Assembly (NCBI RefSeq): GCF_051020985.1
Contig: NW_027475139.1
Coordinates: forward strand, 1,922,001 to 1,986,000
Length of the DNA stretch: 64,000 nucleotides
Source of the DNA: Nomia melanderi
Lineage: Eukaryota; Arthropoda; Insecta; Hymenoptera; Halictidae
Direction of reading: 5' to 3'
How positions within the stretch are numbered: the stretch's first letter is position 1; each line of letters opens with the position of its first letter. The notes beneath the pieces are model-generated. The model was given only the letters and a program-made list of their open reading frames with translations, was not told the origin of the DNA and searched no databases. This document shows positions 23,951 through 36,900 of the stretch, piece after piece. A program made the position numbers and the translations under genes.

Positions 23951-25579
23951 CCCGAGATATCACCAGATATATATTGGATTTTTCCCTGACCCTCAGTGTC
24001 CGGCCCCATGAGACGGTGGTTTTCTCGGCTCCTGGTGGTCGGAGGTCGTTCCCGCTGCACAGATTTATGCGCCAGGGACTCCTGCAGATAATTCACTTTC
24101 GTTTATTGCGCTATCTCTAATAGCACCCGAGATATCACCAGATATATATTGGATTTTCCCCTGACCCTGAGTGTCCGGCCCCATGAGACTGTGGTTTTCT
24201 CGGCCCCTGGTGGTCCAAGGTTGTTCCCGCTGGCCAGATTCATGCGCCTGGGCCTCCTACAGACAATGCTCTTTGATTTATTGCGCTATCTCTAATAGCA
24301 CCCGAGGTATCACCATATATATATTGGATTTTCCCCTGACCCTGAGTGTCCGGCCCCATGAGACTGTGGTTTTCTCGGCCCCTGGTGGTCCGAGGTCGTT
24401 CCCGCTGGCCAGATTCATGCGCCTGGGCCTCCTACAGACAATGCACTTTGATTTATTGCGCTATCTCTAATAGCACCCGAGATATCACCAGATATATATT
24501 GGATTTTCCCCTGACCCTGAGTGTCCGGCCCCGTGAGTCGGTGGTTTTCTCGGCCCCTGGTGGTCCGAGGTCGCTCCCGCTGCCCGGATTCATGCGCCAG
24601 GGCCTCCTACAGACAATGCACTTTGGTTTATTGCGCTACCTCTAATAGCACCGGAGATATCACCAGATATTTGCTGGATTTTTACATGACCTTGGGTGAC
24701 GGATTCCGAATATCTGTAATTTTCTCGGCCACTGGTGGTCCGAGGTCGTTCCTGCGGCACAGATTCATTCGCAAGGGCCTCCTACAGACAATGCACTTTG
24801 GTTTATTGCGCTATCTGTAATAGCACCCGAGATATCACCAGATATATATTTGATTTTTCCGTGACCCTGAGTGTCCGACCCCATGAGGCGGTGGTTTTCT
24901 CGGCCCCTGGTGGTCCGAGGTCGTTCCCGCTGCACAGATTCATGCGCCAGGGCCTCCTACAGACAATTCACTTTGATTTGTTGCGCTATCTGTAATAGCA
25001 CCCGAGATATCACCAGGTATATATTGGGTTCTTCCCTGACCCTGAGTGTCCGGCCCCATGAGACGGTGGTTTTCTCGGCCCCTGGTGGTCCGAGGTCGTT
25101 CCCGCTGCACAGATTCATGCGCCAGGGCCTCCTACAGACAATGCGATTGATTTATTGCGCTATCTGTAATAGCACCCGAGATATCACCAGATATATATTG
25201 GATTTTCCCCTGACCCTGAGTGTCCGGCCCCATGAGACTGTGGTTTTCTCGGCCCCTGGTGGTCCGAGGTCGTTCCCGTTGCACAGATTCATGCGCCAGG
25301 GCCTCCTGCAGATAATTCACTTTGGTTTATTGCGCTATCTGTAATAGCACCCGAGATATCACCAGATATATGCTGGATTTTTACATGACCTTGGGTGACG
25401 GATTCCGAATATCAGTAATTTTCTCGGCCCCTGGTGGTCCGAGGTCGTTCCTGCTGCACAGATTCATTCGCCGGTGCCTCCTACAGACAATGCACTTTGA
25501 TTTATTGCGCTATCTCTAATAGCACCCTAGATTTCACCACATATATATTGGGTTTTTCCCTGACCCTTACAGTCCGGCC

Positions 25580-26828
25580 CCATGAGACGGTGATTTTCTC
25601 GGCCCCTGGTGGTCCGAGGTCGTTCCCGCTGCACAGATTTATGCGCCAGGGCCTCCTGCAGATAATTCACTTTCGTTTATTGCGCTATCTCTAATAGCAC
25701 CCGAGATATCACCAGATATATATTGGATTTTCCCCTGACCCTGAGTGTCCGGCCCCATGAGACGGTGGTTTTCTCGGCCCCTGGTGGTCCGAGGTCGTTC
25801 CCGCTGCACAGATTCATGCGCCAGGGCCTCCGACAGACAATGCACTTTGATTTATTTCGCTATCTGTAATAGGAACCGAGATATCACCAGATATATATTG
25901 GATTTTCCCCAGACCCTGAGTGTCCGGCCGCATGAGACTGTAGTTTTCTCGGCCCGTGGTGGTCCGAGGTCGTTCCCGCTGCACGGATTCATGCGCCAGG
26001 GCCTCCTGCAGATAATTCACTTTGATTTATTTCCCTATCTGTAATAGGACCCGAGATATCACCAGATATATATTGGATTTTCCCCTGAACCTGAGTGTCC
26101 GGCCGCATGAGACTGTAGTTTTCTCGGCCCCTGGTGGTCCGAGGTCGTTCCCGCTGCACAGATTCATGCGCCAGGGCCTCCTGCAGATAATTCACTTTGG
26201 TTTATTGCGCTATCTCTAATAGCACCCGAGATATCACCAGATATATATTGGATTTTTCACTGACCCTGAGCGTCCGGCCCCATGAGACGGTCGTTTTCTC
26301 GGCCCCTGGTGGTCCGAGGTCGTTCCCGCTGCACATGTACATGCGCCAGGGCCTCCTGCAGATAATGCACTTTGATTTATTGCGCTATCTCTAATAGCAC
26401 CCGAGATATCAGCAGATATATATTGGATTTTTCACTGACCCTGAGTGACCGGCCCCATGAGACGGTAGTTTTCTCGGCCCCTGGTGGTCCGAGGTCGTTC
26501 CCGCTGCACAGGTTCATGCGCCAGGGTCTCCTACAGACAATGCACTTTGATTTATTGCGCTATCTGTAATAGCACCCGAGATATCACCACATATATATTG
26601 GATTTTTCACTGACCCTGAGTGTCCGGCCCCATGAGACGTGTGGTTTTCTCGGTCCCTGGTGTTCCGAGGTCGTTCCCGCTGCACAGATTCATGCGCCAG
26701 GGCCTCCTACAGACAATGCACTTTGGTTTATTGCGCTATGTCTAATAGCACCCGAGATATCACCAGATATATATTGGATTTTCCGCTGACTCTGAGTGTC
26801 CGGCCCCATGAGACGGTCGTTTTCTCGG
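25580..26828 (+). repeat. Eight-monomer tandem duplication, first copy
   Basis: It repeats at 26981-28229 with offset 1401 bp (8 monomers plus 1 bp). Markers are CCGACAGACAATGC, AATAGGAACCGAG, GGCCCGTGGTGG, GCACGGATTC, TTTCCCTATCTG, CACATGTACATGCGCC and the GAGACGTGTGG insertion. From 26225 onward it also matches 11702 onward. Confidence 0.85.
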
Positions 26829-26980
26829 TCCCTGGTGTTCCGAGGTCGTTCCCGCTGCACAGATTCATGCGCCAGGGCCTCCTACAGACAATGCACTTTG
26901 GTTTATTGCGCTATGTCTAATAGCACCCGAGATATCACCAGATATATATTGGATTTTCCGCTGACTCTGAGTGTCCGGCC

Positions 26981-28229
26981 CCATGAGACGGTGATTTTCT
27001 CGGCCCCTGGTGGTCCGAGGTCGTTCCCGCTGCACAGATTTATGCGCCAGGGCCTCCTGCAGATAATTCACTTTCGTTTATTGCGCTATCTCTAATAGCA
27101 CCCGAGATATCACCAGATATATATTGGATTTTCCCCTGACCCTGAGTGTCCGGCCCCATGAGACGGTGGTTTTCTCGGCCCCTGGTGGTCCGAGGTCGTT
27201 CCCGCTGCACAGATTCATGCGCCAGGGCCTCCGACAGACAATGCACTTTGATTTATTTCGCTATCTGTAATAGGAACCGAGATATCACCAGATATATATT
27301 GGATTTTCCCCAGACCCTGAGTGTCCGGCCGCATGAGACTGTAGTTTTCTCGGCCCGTGGTGGTCCGAGGTCGTTCCCGCTGCACGGATTCATGCGCCAG
27401 GGCCTCCTGCAGATAATTCACTTTGATTTATTTCCCTATCTGTAATAGGACCCGAGATATCACCAGATATATATTTGATTTTCCCCTGAACCTGAGTGTC
27501 CGGCCGCATGAGACTGTAGTTTTCTCGGCCCCTGGTGGTCCGAGGTCGTTCCCGCTGCACAGATTCATGCGCCAGGGCCTCCTGCAGATAATTCACTTTG
27601 GTTTATTGCGCTATCTCTAATAGCACCCGAGATATCACCAGATATATATTGGATTTTTCACTGACCCTGAGCGTCCGGCCCCATGAGACGGTCGTTTTCT
27701 CGGCCCCTGGTGGTCCGAGGTCGTTCCCGCTGCACATGTACATGCGCCAGGGCCTCCTGCAGATAATGCACTTTGATTTATTGCGCTATCTCTAATAGCA
27801 CCCGAGATATCAGCAGATATATATTGGATTTTTCACTGACCCTGAGTGACCGGCCCCATGAGACGGTAGTTTTCTCGGCCCCTGGTGGTCCGAGGTCGTT
27901 CCCGCTGCACAGGTTCATGCGCCAGGGTCTCCTACAGACAATGCACTTTGATTTATTGCGCTATCTGTAATAGCACCCGAGATATCACCACATATATATT
28001 GGATTTTTCACTGACCCTGAGTGTCCGGCCCCATGAGACGTGTGGTTTTCTCGGTCCCTGGTGTTCCGAGGTCGTTCCCGCTGCACAGATTCATGCGCCA
28101 GGGCATCCTACAGACAATGCACTTTGGTTTATTGCGCTATGTCTAATAGCACCCGAGATATCACCAGATATATATTGGATTTTCCGCTGACTCTGAGTGT
28201 CCGGCCCCATGAGACGGTCGTTTTCTCGG
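26981..28229 (+). repeat. Eight-monomer tandem duplication, second copy
   Basis: This is the partner of 25580-26828. Small differences include ATATTTGATTTT near 27473 and GGGCATCC near 28103. The two copies diverge where this one has CTCGGCCCCTGGTGG and the first has CTCGGTCCCTGGTGTTCC. Confidence 0.85.
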
Positions 28230-28449
28230 CCCCTGGTGGTCCGAGGTCGTTCCCGCTGCACAGATTCATGCGCCAGGGCCTCCTACAGACAATGCACTTT
28301 GATTTATTGCGCTATCTCTAATAGCACCCGACATATCACCAGATATATATTGCATTTTTCTCTGACCCTGACAGTCCGGCCGCATGTGACGGAGATTTTC
28401 TCGGCCCATGCTGGTCCGAGATCGATCCCGCTGCACAGATTCATGCGCC

Positions 28450-29530
28450 AGGGCCTCCTACAGACAATGCACTTTGATTTATTGCGCTATCTCTAATAGC
28501 ACCCGAGATATCACCAGATATATATTGCATTTTCCCCTGACCCTGAGTGTCCGGCCCCATGAGACGGTGGTTTTCTCGGCTCCTGGTGGTCCGAGGTCGT
28601 TCCCGCTGCACAGATTCATGCGCCAGGGCCCCCTGCAGATAATTCACTTTGGTTTAGTGCGCTATCTCTAATAGCACCCGAGATATCACCATATACATAT
28701 TGGATTTTCCCCTGACCCTGAGTGTCCGGCCCCATGAGACGGTGGTTTGCTCGGCCCCTGGTGGTCCGAGGTCGTTCCCGCTGCACAGATTCATGCGCCA
28801 GGGCCTCCTGCAGATAATTCACTTTGGTTTAGTGCGCTATCTGTAAGAGCACCCGAGATGTCACCAGATATATGCTGGATTTTTACATGACATTATGTGA
28901 CCGATTCCGAATATCTGTAATTTTCTCGGCGCCTGGTGGTCCGAGGTCGTTCCTGCGGCTCAGATTAATACGCCAGGCCCTCCTGCAGATAATTCCATTT
29001 GGTTTATTGCGCTATCTCTAATAGCACTCGAGATATCACCAGATATATATTGGATTTTCCCCTGACCCTGAGTGTCCGGCCCCATGAGACGGTCGTTTTC
29101 TCGGCCCCTGGTGGTCCGAGGTCGTTCCCGCTGCACAGATTCATGCGCCAGGGCCTCCTACAGACAATGCACTTTGATTTATTGCGCTATCTCTAATAGC
29201 ACCCGAGATATCACCAGGTATATATTGCATTTTTCCCTGAACCTGACAGTCCGACCGCATGTGACGGAGATTTTCTCGGCCCATGCTGGTCCGAGGTCGA
29301 TCCCGCTGCACAGATTCATGCGCCAGGGCCTCCTACAGACAATGCACTTTGATTTATTGCGCTATCTCTAATAGCACCCGAGATATCACCATATACATAT
29401 TGGATTTTTCCCTGACCCTGAGCGTCCGGTCCCATGAGACTGTGATTTTCTCGGACCCTGGTGGTCCGAGGTTGATCCCGCTGCACAGATTCATGCGCCA
29501 GGGCCTCCTACAGACGATGCACTTTGGTTT
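28450..29530 (+). repeat. Segment matching 1500-2582
   Basis: The offset is 26948 bp (154 monomers less 2). It includes the B monomer 28852-29026, the counterpart of the lone B monomer at 1904. The last five monomers of the segment lie between sequence matching 12.72 kb on both sides and are missing at 12.72 kb, so large copy 1 has probably lost them. Confidence 0.8.
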
Positions 29531-32500
29531 ATTGCGCTATCTGTAATAGCACCCGAGATATCACCAGATATATGCTGGATTTTTACATGACCTTGGGTGA
29601 CGGATTCCGAATATCTGTAATTTTCTCGGCGCCTGGTCGTCCGAGGTCGTTCCCGCTGCACATATTCATGCGCCAGGGCCTTCTACAGACAATGCACTTT
29701 GATTTATTGCGCTATCTCTAATAGCACCCGAGATATCACCACATATATATTGGATTTTGCCCTGACCCCGAGTTTCCGGCCCCATGAGAGGGTAGTTTTC
29801 TCGGCCCCTGGTGGTCCCTGGTCGTTCCCGCTGCACAGATTCATGCGCCAGGGCCTCCTACAGACAATGCACTTTGATTTATTGCGCTATCTCTAATAGC
29901 ACCCGTGATATCACCAGATATATATTGGATTTTCCCCTGACCCTGAGTGTCCGGCCCCATGAGACTGTGGTTTTCTCGGCCCCTGGTGGTCCGAGGTCGT
30001 TCCCGTTGCACAGATTAATACGCCAGGCCCTCCTGCAGACAATGCCCTTTGATTTATCGCGCTATCTCTTATAGCACCCGAGATATCACCATATATATAT
30101 TGGATTTTTCCCTGACCCTGACAGTCCGGCCCCATGAGACGGCAGTTTTCTCGGCCCCTGGTGGTTCGAGGTCGATCCCGCTGCACAGATTCATGCGCCA
30201 GGGCCCCCCGCAGATAATTCACTTTGGTTTAGTGCGCGATCTGTAATAGCACCCGAGATATCACCAGACATATATTGGATTTTTCCCTGACTCTGAGTTT
30301 CGAACACCATGAGACGGTAGTTTTCTCGGCCCCTGGTGGTCCCAGGTCGTTCCCGCTGAACAGATTCATGCGCCAGCGCCGCCTACAGACAATACACTTT
30401 GATTTATTGCACTATCTGAAATACAACCCGAGATATCACCAGATATATATTGGATTTTTCCCTGACCCTGACAGTCCGGCCCGATGAGACGGAGGTTTTC
30501 TCGGCCCCTGGTGGTCCGAGGTCGTTCCCGCTGCAGAGAATCATGCGCCAGGGCTTCCTGCAGATAATTCACTTTGGTTTATTGCGCTATCTCTAATAGC
30601 CCCCGAGATATCACCAGATATATATTGGATTTTTCCCCGACCCTGAGTGTCAGGCCCGATGAGACGGTGATTTTCTCGGCCCCTGGTGGTCCGAGGTCGT
30701 TCCCGCTGCAGAGAATCATGCGCCAGGGCTTCCTGCAGACAATGCACTTTGATTTATCGCGCTATCTCTTATAGCACCCGAGATATCACCATATATATAT
30801 TGGATTTTTCCCTGACCCTGACAGTCCGGCCCCATGAGACGGTAGTTTTCTCGGCCCCTGGTGGTCCGTGGTCGATCCCGCTGCACAGATTCATGCGCCA
30901 GGGCCCCCCGCAGATAATTCACTTTGGTTTAGTGCGCGATCTGTAATAGCACCCAAGATATCACCATATATATATTGGATTTTTCCCTGACCCTGAGTGT
31001 CCGGCCCCATGAGACAATGATTTTTCGGCCCCTGGTGGTCCGAGGTCGATCCCGCTGCACAGATTCATGCGCCAGGGCCTCCTGCAGACAATGAACTTTG
31101 ATATATTTCGCTATCCCTAATAGCACCCGAGATATCACCAGATGTATATGGGATTTTTCCCCGACGCTGAGTGTCCGACCCCATGAGACGGTGGTTTTTT
31201 CGGCCCCTGGTGGTCCTAGGTCGATCCCGCTGCACAGATTCACGCTCCAGGGCCTCCTACAGACAGTGCACATTGATTTATTGCGCTATCTGTAATAGCA
31301 CCCGAGATATCACCATATATATATTGGATTCTCCCCTGACATTGAGTGCCCGGCCCCATGAGACGGTGATTTTCTCGGCCCCTGCTGGTCCGAGGTCGTT
31401 CCCGCTGCACAGATTCATGCGCCAGGGCCCCCTGCAGATAATTCACTTTGATTTATTGCGCTATCTCTAATAGCACCCGAGATATCACCAGATATATATA
31501 GGATTTCTCCCTGACCCTGACAGTCCGGCCACATGAGACGGTGACTTTCTCGGCCCTTGGTGGTCCGAGGTCGATCCCGCTGCACAGATTCATGCGCCAG
31601 GACCTCCTGCAGACAATGCACATTGGTTTATTGCGCTATCTCTAATAGCACCCGAGATATCAGCAGGTATATATTGGATTTTTCCCTGACCCTAACAGTC
31701 CGGCCCCATGAGACGGTGATTTTCTCGGCCCCTGGTCGTCCGAGGTCGATCCCGCTGCACAGATTCATGCGCCAGGGCCTCCTGCAGACAATGCACTTTG
31801 ATTTATTGCGCTATCTTTAATAGCACCCGTGATATCACCAGATATATATTGGATTTTTCCTTGACCCTGACAGTCCGGCCCCATGTGTCGATGGTTTTCT
31901 TCGTCCCTCGTGGTCCGAGGTAGATCCCGCTGCACAGATTCATGCGCCAGGGCCCCATGCAGATAATTCACTTTGATTTATTCCGCTATCTCTAATAGCA
32001 CCCGAGATATCACCAGATATATATTGGATTTTTCCCTGACCCTGAGTCTCTGACCCCATGAGACGGTGGTTTTCTCGGCCCCTGCTGGTCCGAGGTCGTT
32101 CCCGCTGCACAGATTCATGCGCCAGGGCCCCTGCAGATAATTCACTTTGATTTATTGCGCTATCTCTAATAGCACCCGAGATATCACCAGATATATATAG
32201 GATTTTTCCCTGACCCTGACAGTCCGGCCCCATGAGACGGTGATTTTCTCGGCCCCTGGTGGTCCGAGGTCGATCCCGCTGCACAGATTCATGCGCCAGG
32301 GCCTCCTTCAGACAATGCACTTTGATTTATTGCGCTATCTCTAATTGCACCCGAGATATGACCAGATATATATAGGATTTTTCCCTGACCCTGACAGTCC
32401 GACCCCATGAGACGGTGATTTTCTCGGCCCCTGGTGGTCCGAGGTAGTTCCTGCTGCACAGATTCATTCGCCAGTGCCTCCTACAGACAATGCACTTTGA

Positions 32501-33575
32501 TTTATTGCGCTATCTCTAATAGCACCCGAGATATCACCAGATATATATTGGATTTTTCCTTGACCCTGACAGTCCGGCCCCATGTGTCGATGGTTTTCTC
32601 GGTCCCTCGTGGTCCGAGGTATATCCCGCTGCACAGATTCATGCGCCAGGGCCCCATGCAGATAATTCACTTTGATTTATTCCGCTATCTCTAATAGCAC
32701 CCGAGATATCACCAGATATATATTGGATTTTTCCCTGACCCTGAGTCTCTCACCCCATGAGACGGTGGTTTTCTCGGCCCCTGCTGGTCCGAGGTCGTTC
32801 CCGCTGCACAGATTCATGCGCCAGGGCCCCCTGCAGATAATTCACTTTGATTTATTGCGCTATCTCTAATAGCACCCGAGATATCACCAGATATATATAG
32901 GATTTTTCCCTGACCCTGACAGTCCGACCCCATGAGACGGTGATTTTCTCGGCCCCTGGTGGTCCGAGGTAGTTCCTGCTGCACAGATTCATTCGCCAGC
33001 GCCTCCTACAGACAATGGACTTTGATTTATTGCGCTATCTCTAATAGCACCCGAGATATCACCAGATATATATTGGATTTTTCCTTGACCCTGACAGTCC
33101 GGCCCCATGTGTCGATGGTTCTCTCGGGTCCCTCGTGGTCCGAGGTAGATCCCGCTGCACAGATTCATGCGCCAGGGCCCCATGCAGATAATTCACTTTG
33201 ATTTATTCCGCTATCTCTAATAGCTCCCGAGATATCACCAGATATATATTGGATTTTTCCATGACCCTGGGTGTCCGGCCCCATGAGACGGTAGTTTTCT
33301 CGGCCCCTGGTGGTCCGAGGTCGTTCCCGCTGCACAGATTCACGCGCCAGGGCCTCCTACAGACAATGCACTTTGATTTATTGCGCTATCTGTAATAGCA
33401 CCCGAAATAACACCAGATATATATTGGATTTTTCCCTGACCCTAAGTGTCCGACCCCATGAGACGGTGGTTTTCTCGGCCCCTGCTGGTCCGAGGTCGTT
33501 CCCGCTGCACAGATTCATGCGCCAGGGCCCCCTGCAGATAATTCACTTTGATTTATTGCGCTATCTTTAATAGCA

Positions 33576-33925
33576 CCCGTGATATCACCAGATATATATT
33601 GGATTTTTCCTTGACCCTGACAGTCCGGCCCCATGTGTCGATCGTTTTCTCGGTCCCTCGTGGTCCGAGGTAGATCCCGCTGCACAGATTCATGCGACAG
33701 GGCCCCATGCAGATAATTCACTTTGCTTTATTCCGCTATCTCTAATAGCACCCGAGATATCACCAGATATATATTGGATTTTTCCCTTACCCTGAGTCTC
33801 TCACCCCATGAGACGGTGGTTTTCTCGGCCCCTGCTGGTCCGAGGTCGTTCCCGCTGCACAGATTCATGCGCCAGGGCCCCCTGCAGATAATTCACTTTG
33901 ATTTATTGCGCTATCTCTAATAGCA
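33576..33925 (+). repeat. Two monomers retained only in large copy 2
   Basis: This 350-bp segment (CCCGTGATATC with CATGTGTCGATCG, then CCCTTACCCTGAGTCTCTC) is absent at the equivalent place in copy 1. It matches 7152-7501 and 10126-10475. Both flanks share a long identical run through GCCCCCTGCAGATAATTC, a natural place for unequal exchange. Confidence 0.8.
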
Positions 33926-36900
33926 CCCGAGATATCACCAGATATATATAGGATTTTTCCCTGACCCTGACAGTCCGGCCCCATGAGACGGTGACTTTCT
34001 CGGCCCCTGGTGGTCCGAGGTCGTGCCCGCTGCACAGATTCATGCGCCAGGGCCTCCTACAGGCAATGCACTTTGATTTATTGCGCTATCTGTAATAGCA
34101 CCCAAGATATCACCATATATATATTGGATTTTTCCCTGACCCTGAGTGTCCGGCCCCATGAGACGGTGATTTTTCGGCCCCTGGTGGTCCGAGGTCGATC
34201 CCGCTGCACAGATTCATGCGCCAGGGCCTCCTGCAGACAATGAACTTTGATTTATTTCGCTATCCATAATAGCACCCGAGATATCACCAGATCTATATGG
34301 GATTTTTCCCCGTCCCTGAGTGTCCGACCCCATGAGACGGTGGTTTTCTCGGCCCCTGGTGGTCCGAGGTCGATCCCGCTGCACAGGTTCATGCGCCAGG
34401 GCCTCCTACAGACAATGCAATGTGATTTATTGTGCTATCTGTAATAGCACCCGAGATATCACCATATATATATTGGATTTTCCCCTGACAATGAGTGTCC
34501 GGCCCCATGAGACGGTAGTTTTCTCGGCCCCTGGTGGTCCGAGGTCGATCCCGCTGCACAGATTCATGCGACAGGGTCTCCTACAGACAATGCACTTTGA
34601 TTTATTGCGCTATCTGTAATAGCACCCGAGATATCACCAGATATATATTGGATTTTTCCCTGACCCTGAGTGTCCGGCCCCATGAGGCGGTAGTTTTCTC
34701 GGCCCCTGCTGGTCCGAGGTCGTTCCCGCAGCACAGATGCATGCGCCATGGCCTCCTGCAGACAATGCACTTTGATTTATTGTGCTATCTCTAATAGCAC
34801 CCGAGATATCACCAGATATATATTGAATTTTTCCCTGACCCCGACAGTCCGACCCCATGAGACGGTGGTTTTCTCGGCCCCTGCTGGTCCGAGGTCGTTC
34901 CCGCACCACAGATTCATGCGCCAGGGCCTCCTGCAGACAATGCACTTTGATTTATTTCGCTATCTCTTATAGCACACGAGATATCACCAGATATATATTG
35001 GATTTTTCCTTGACCCTGACAGTCCGGCTCCATGTGTCGATGGTTTTCTCGGTCCCTCGTGGTCCCAGGTAGATCCCGCTGCACAGATTCATGCGCCAGG
35101 GCCCCATGCAGATAATTCACTTTGATTTATTGCGCTATCTCTAATAGCACCCGAGATATCACCAGATATATATAGGATTTTTCCCTGACCCTGACAGTCC
35201 AGCCCCATGAGACGGTGATTTTCTCGGCCCCTGGTGGTCCGAGGTCGTTCCCGCTGCACAGATTCATGAGCCAGGGCCCCCTGCAGATAATTCACTTTGA
35301 TTTTTTGCGCTATCTCTAATAGCACCCGAGATATCACCAGATATATATTGGATTTTTCCTTGACCCTGAGAGTCCGGCCCCATGTGTCGATGGTTTTCTC
35401 GGTCCCTCGTGGTCCCAGGTAGATCCCGCTGCACAGATTCATGCGCCAGGGCCCCATGCAGATAATTCACTTTGATTTATTGCGCTATCTCTAATAGCAC
35501 CCGAGATATCACCAGATATATATAGGGTTTTTCCCTGACCCTGACAGTCCGGCCCCATGAGACGGTGATTTTCTCGGCCCCTGGTGGTCCGAGGTCGTTC
35601 CCGCTGCACAGATTCATGAGCCAGGGCCCCCTGCAGATAATTCACTTTGATTTTTTGCGCTATCTCTAATAGCACCCGAGATATCACCAGATATATATTG
35701 GATTTTTCCTTGACCCTGAGAGTCCGGCCCCATGTGTCGATGGTTTTCGCGGTCCCTCGTGGTCCCAGGTAGATCCCGCTGCACAGATTCATGCGCAAGG
35801 GCCCCATGCAGATAATTCACTTTGATTTATTGCGCTATCTCTAATAGCACCCGAGATATCACCAGATATTTGCTGGAGTTTTGCATGACCAAGGGTGACG
35901 GATTCCGAATATCTGTAATTTTCTCGGCCACTGGTGGTCTGAGGTCGTTCCTTCGGCACAGATTCATTTGCAAGGGCCTCCTACAGACAATGCACTTTGG
36001 TTTATTGCGCTATCTGTAATAGCACCCGAGATATCACCAGATATATATTGGTTTTTCCCCTGACCCTGAGTGTCCGGACCCATGAGACGGTGGTTTTCTC
36101 GGCCCCTGGTGGTCCGAGGTCGTTCCCGCTGCACAGATTCATTCGCCTGGGCCTCCTACAGACAATGCACTTTGGTTTTTTGCGCTATCTCTAATAGCAA
36201 CCAAGATATCACCAGATATTTGCTGGATTTTTACATGACCTTGGGTGACGGATTCCGAATATCTGTAATTTTCTCGGCCACTGGTGGTCCGAGGTCGTTC
36301 CTGCGGCACAGATTCATTCGCAAGGGCCTCCTACAGACAATGCACTTTGGTTTATTGCGCTATCTGTAATAGCACCCGAGATATCACCAGATATATATTG
36401 GATTTTTCCCTGACCCTGAGTGTCCGGCCCCATGAGACGGTGATTTTCTCGGCCCCTGGTGGTCCGAGGTCGATCCCGCTGCACAGATTCATGCGCCAGG
36501 GCCTCCTGCAGACAATGAACTTTGATTTATTTCGCTATCCATAATAGCACCCGAGATATCACCAGATGTATATGGGATTTTTCCCCGACCCTGAGTGTCC
36601 GACCCCATGAGACGGTGGTTTTCTCGGCCCCTGGTGGTCCTAGGTCGATCCCGCTGCACAGATTCACGCTCCAGGGCCTCCTACAGACAATGCACTTTGA
36701 TTTATTGCGCTATCTGTAATAGCACCCGAGATATCACCAGATATATATTGGATTTTCCCCTGACCCTGAGTGGCCGGCCCCATGAGACGGTAGTTTTCTC
36801 GGCCCCTGGTGGTCCGAGGTCGTTCCCGCTGCACAGATTCATGCGCCAGGGCCTCCTGCAGACAATGCACTTTGGTTTATTGCGATATCTCTATTAGCAC

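Larger units (their letters stand above)
18701..25524 (+). repeat. Type B-rich zone
   Basis: Type B monomers start at 18701, 19051, 19751, 20626, 20801, 20976, 21326, 21501, 21676, 22026, 22201, 22726, 22901, 24651 and 25350, interspersed with type A. The cassette (monomer positions 23-68) reads ATATGCTGG or ATTTGCTGG, then TTTTTACATGACCTTGGGTG, then ACGGATTCCGAATATCTGTA. Flanking sequence is as in type A. Many B monomers also have TTCCTGCGGCACAGATTC and ATTCGCAAGG. The corresponding zone in the other large copy is 35850-41973. Confidence 0.9.
12722..26178 (+). repeat. Large duplicated block, copy 1 (about 13.5 kb)
   Basis: The block matches 29521-42627. The offset is 16799 bp up to about 16760, then 17149, 16449, 15749 and 16449 bp. 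Each step is exactly 350 or 700 bp, so the copies differ by whole monomers. Substitutions between them are rare by eye, for example 14572 (TTATCTCGG against TTTTCTCGG), 19359, 20555, 23614, 24325 and 25425. It contains the type C/T zone (15-18.7 kb) and the type B-rich zone (18.7-25.5 kb). The upstream joins (26.2 kb matches 11.67 kb) suggest an original tandem duplication of roughly 14.5 kb that was later enlarged. Confidence 0.9.
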
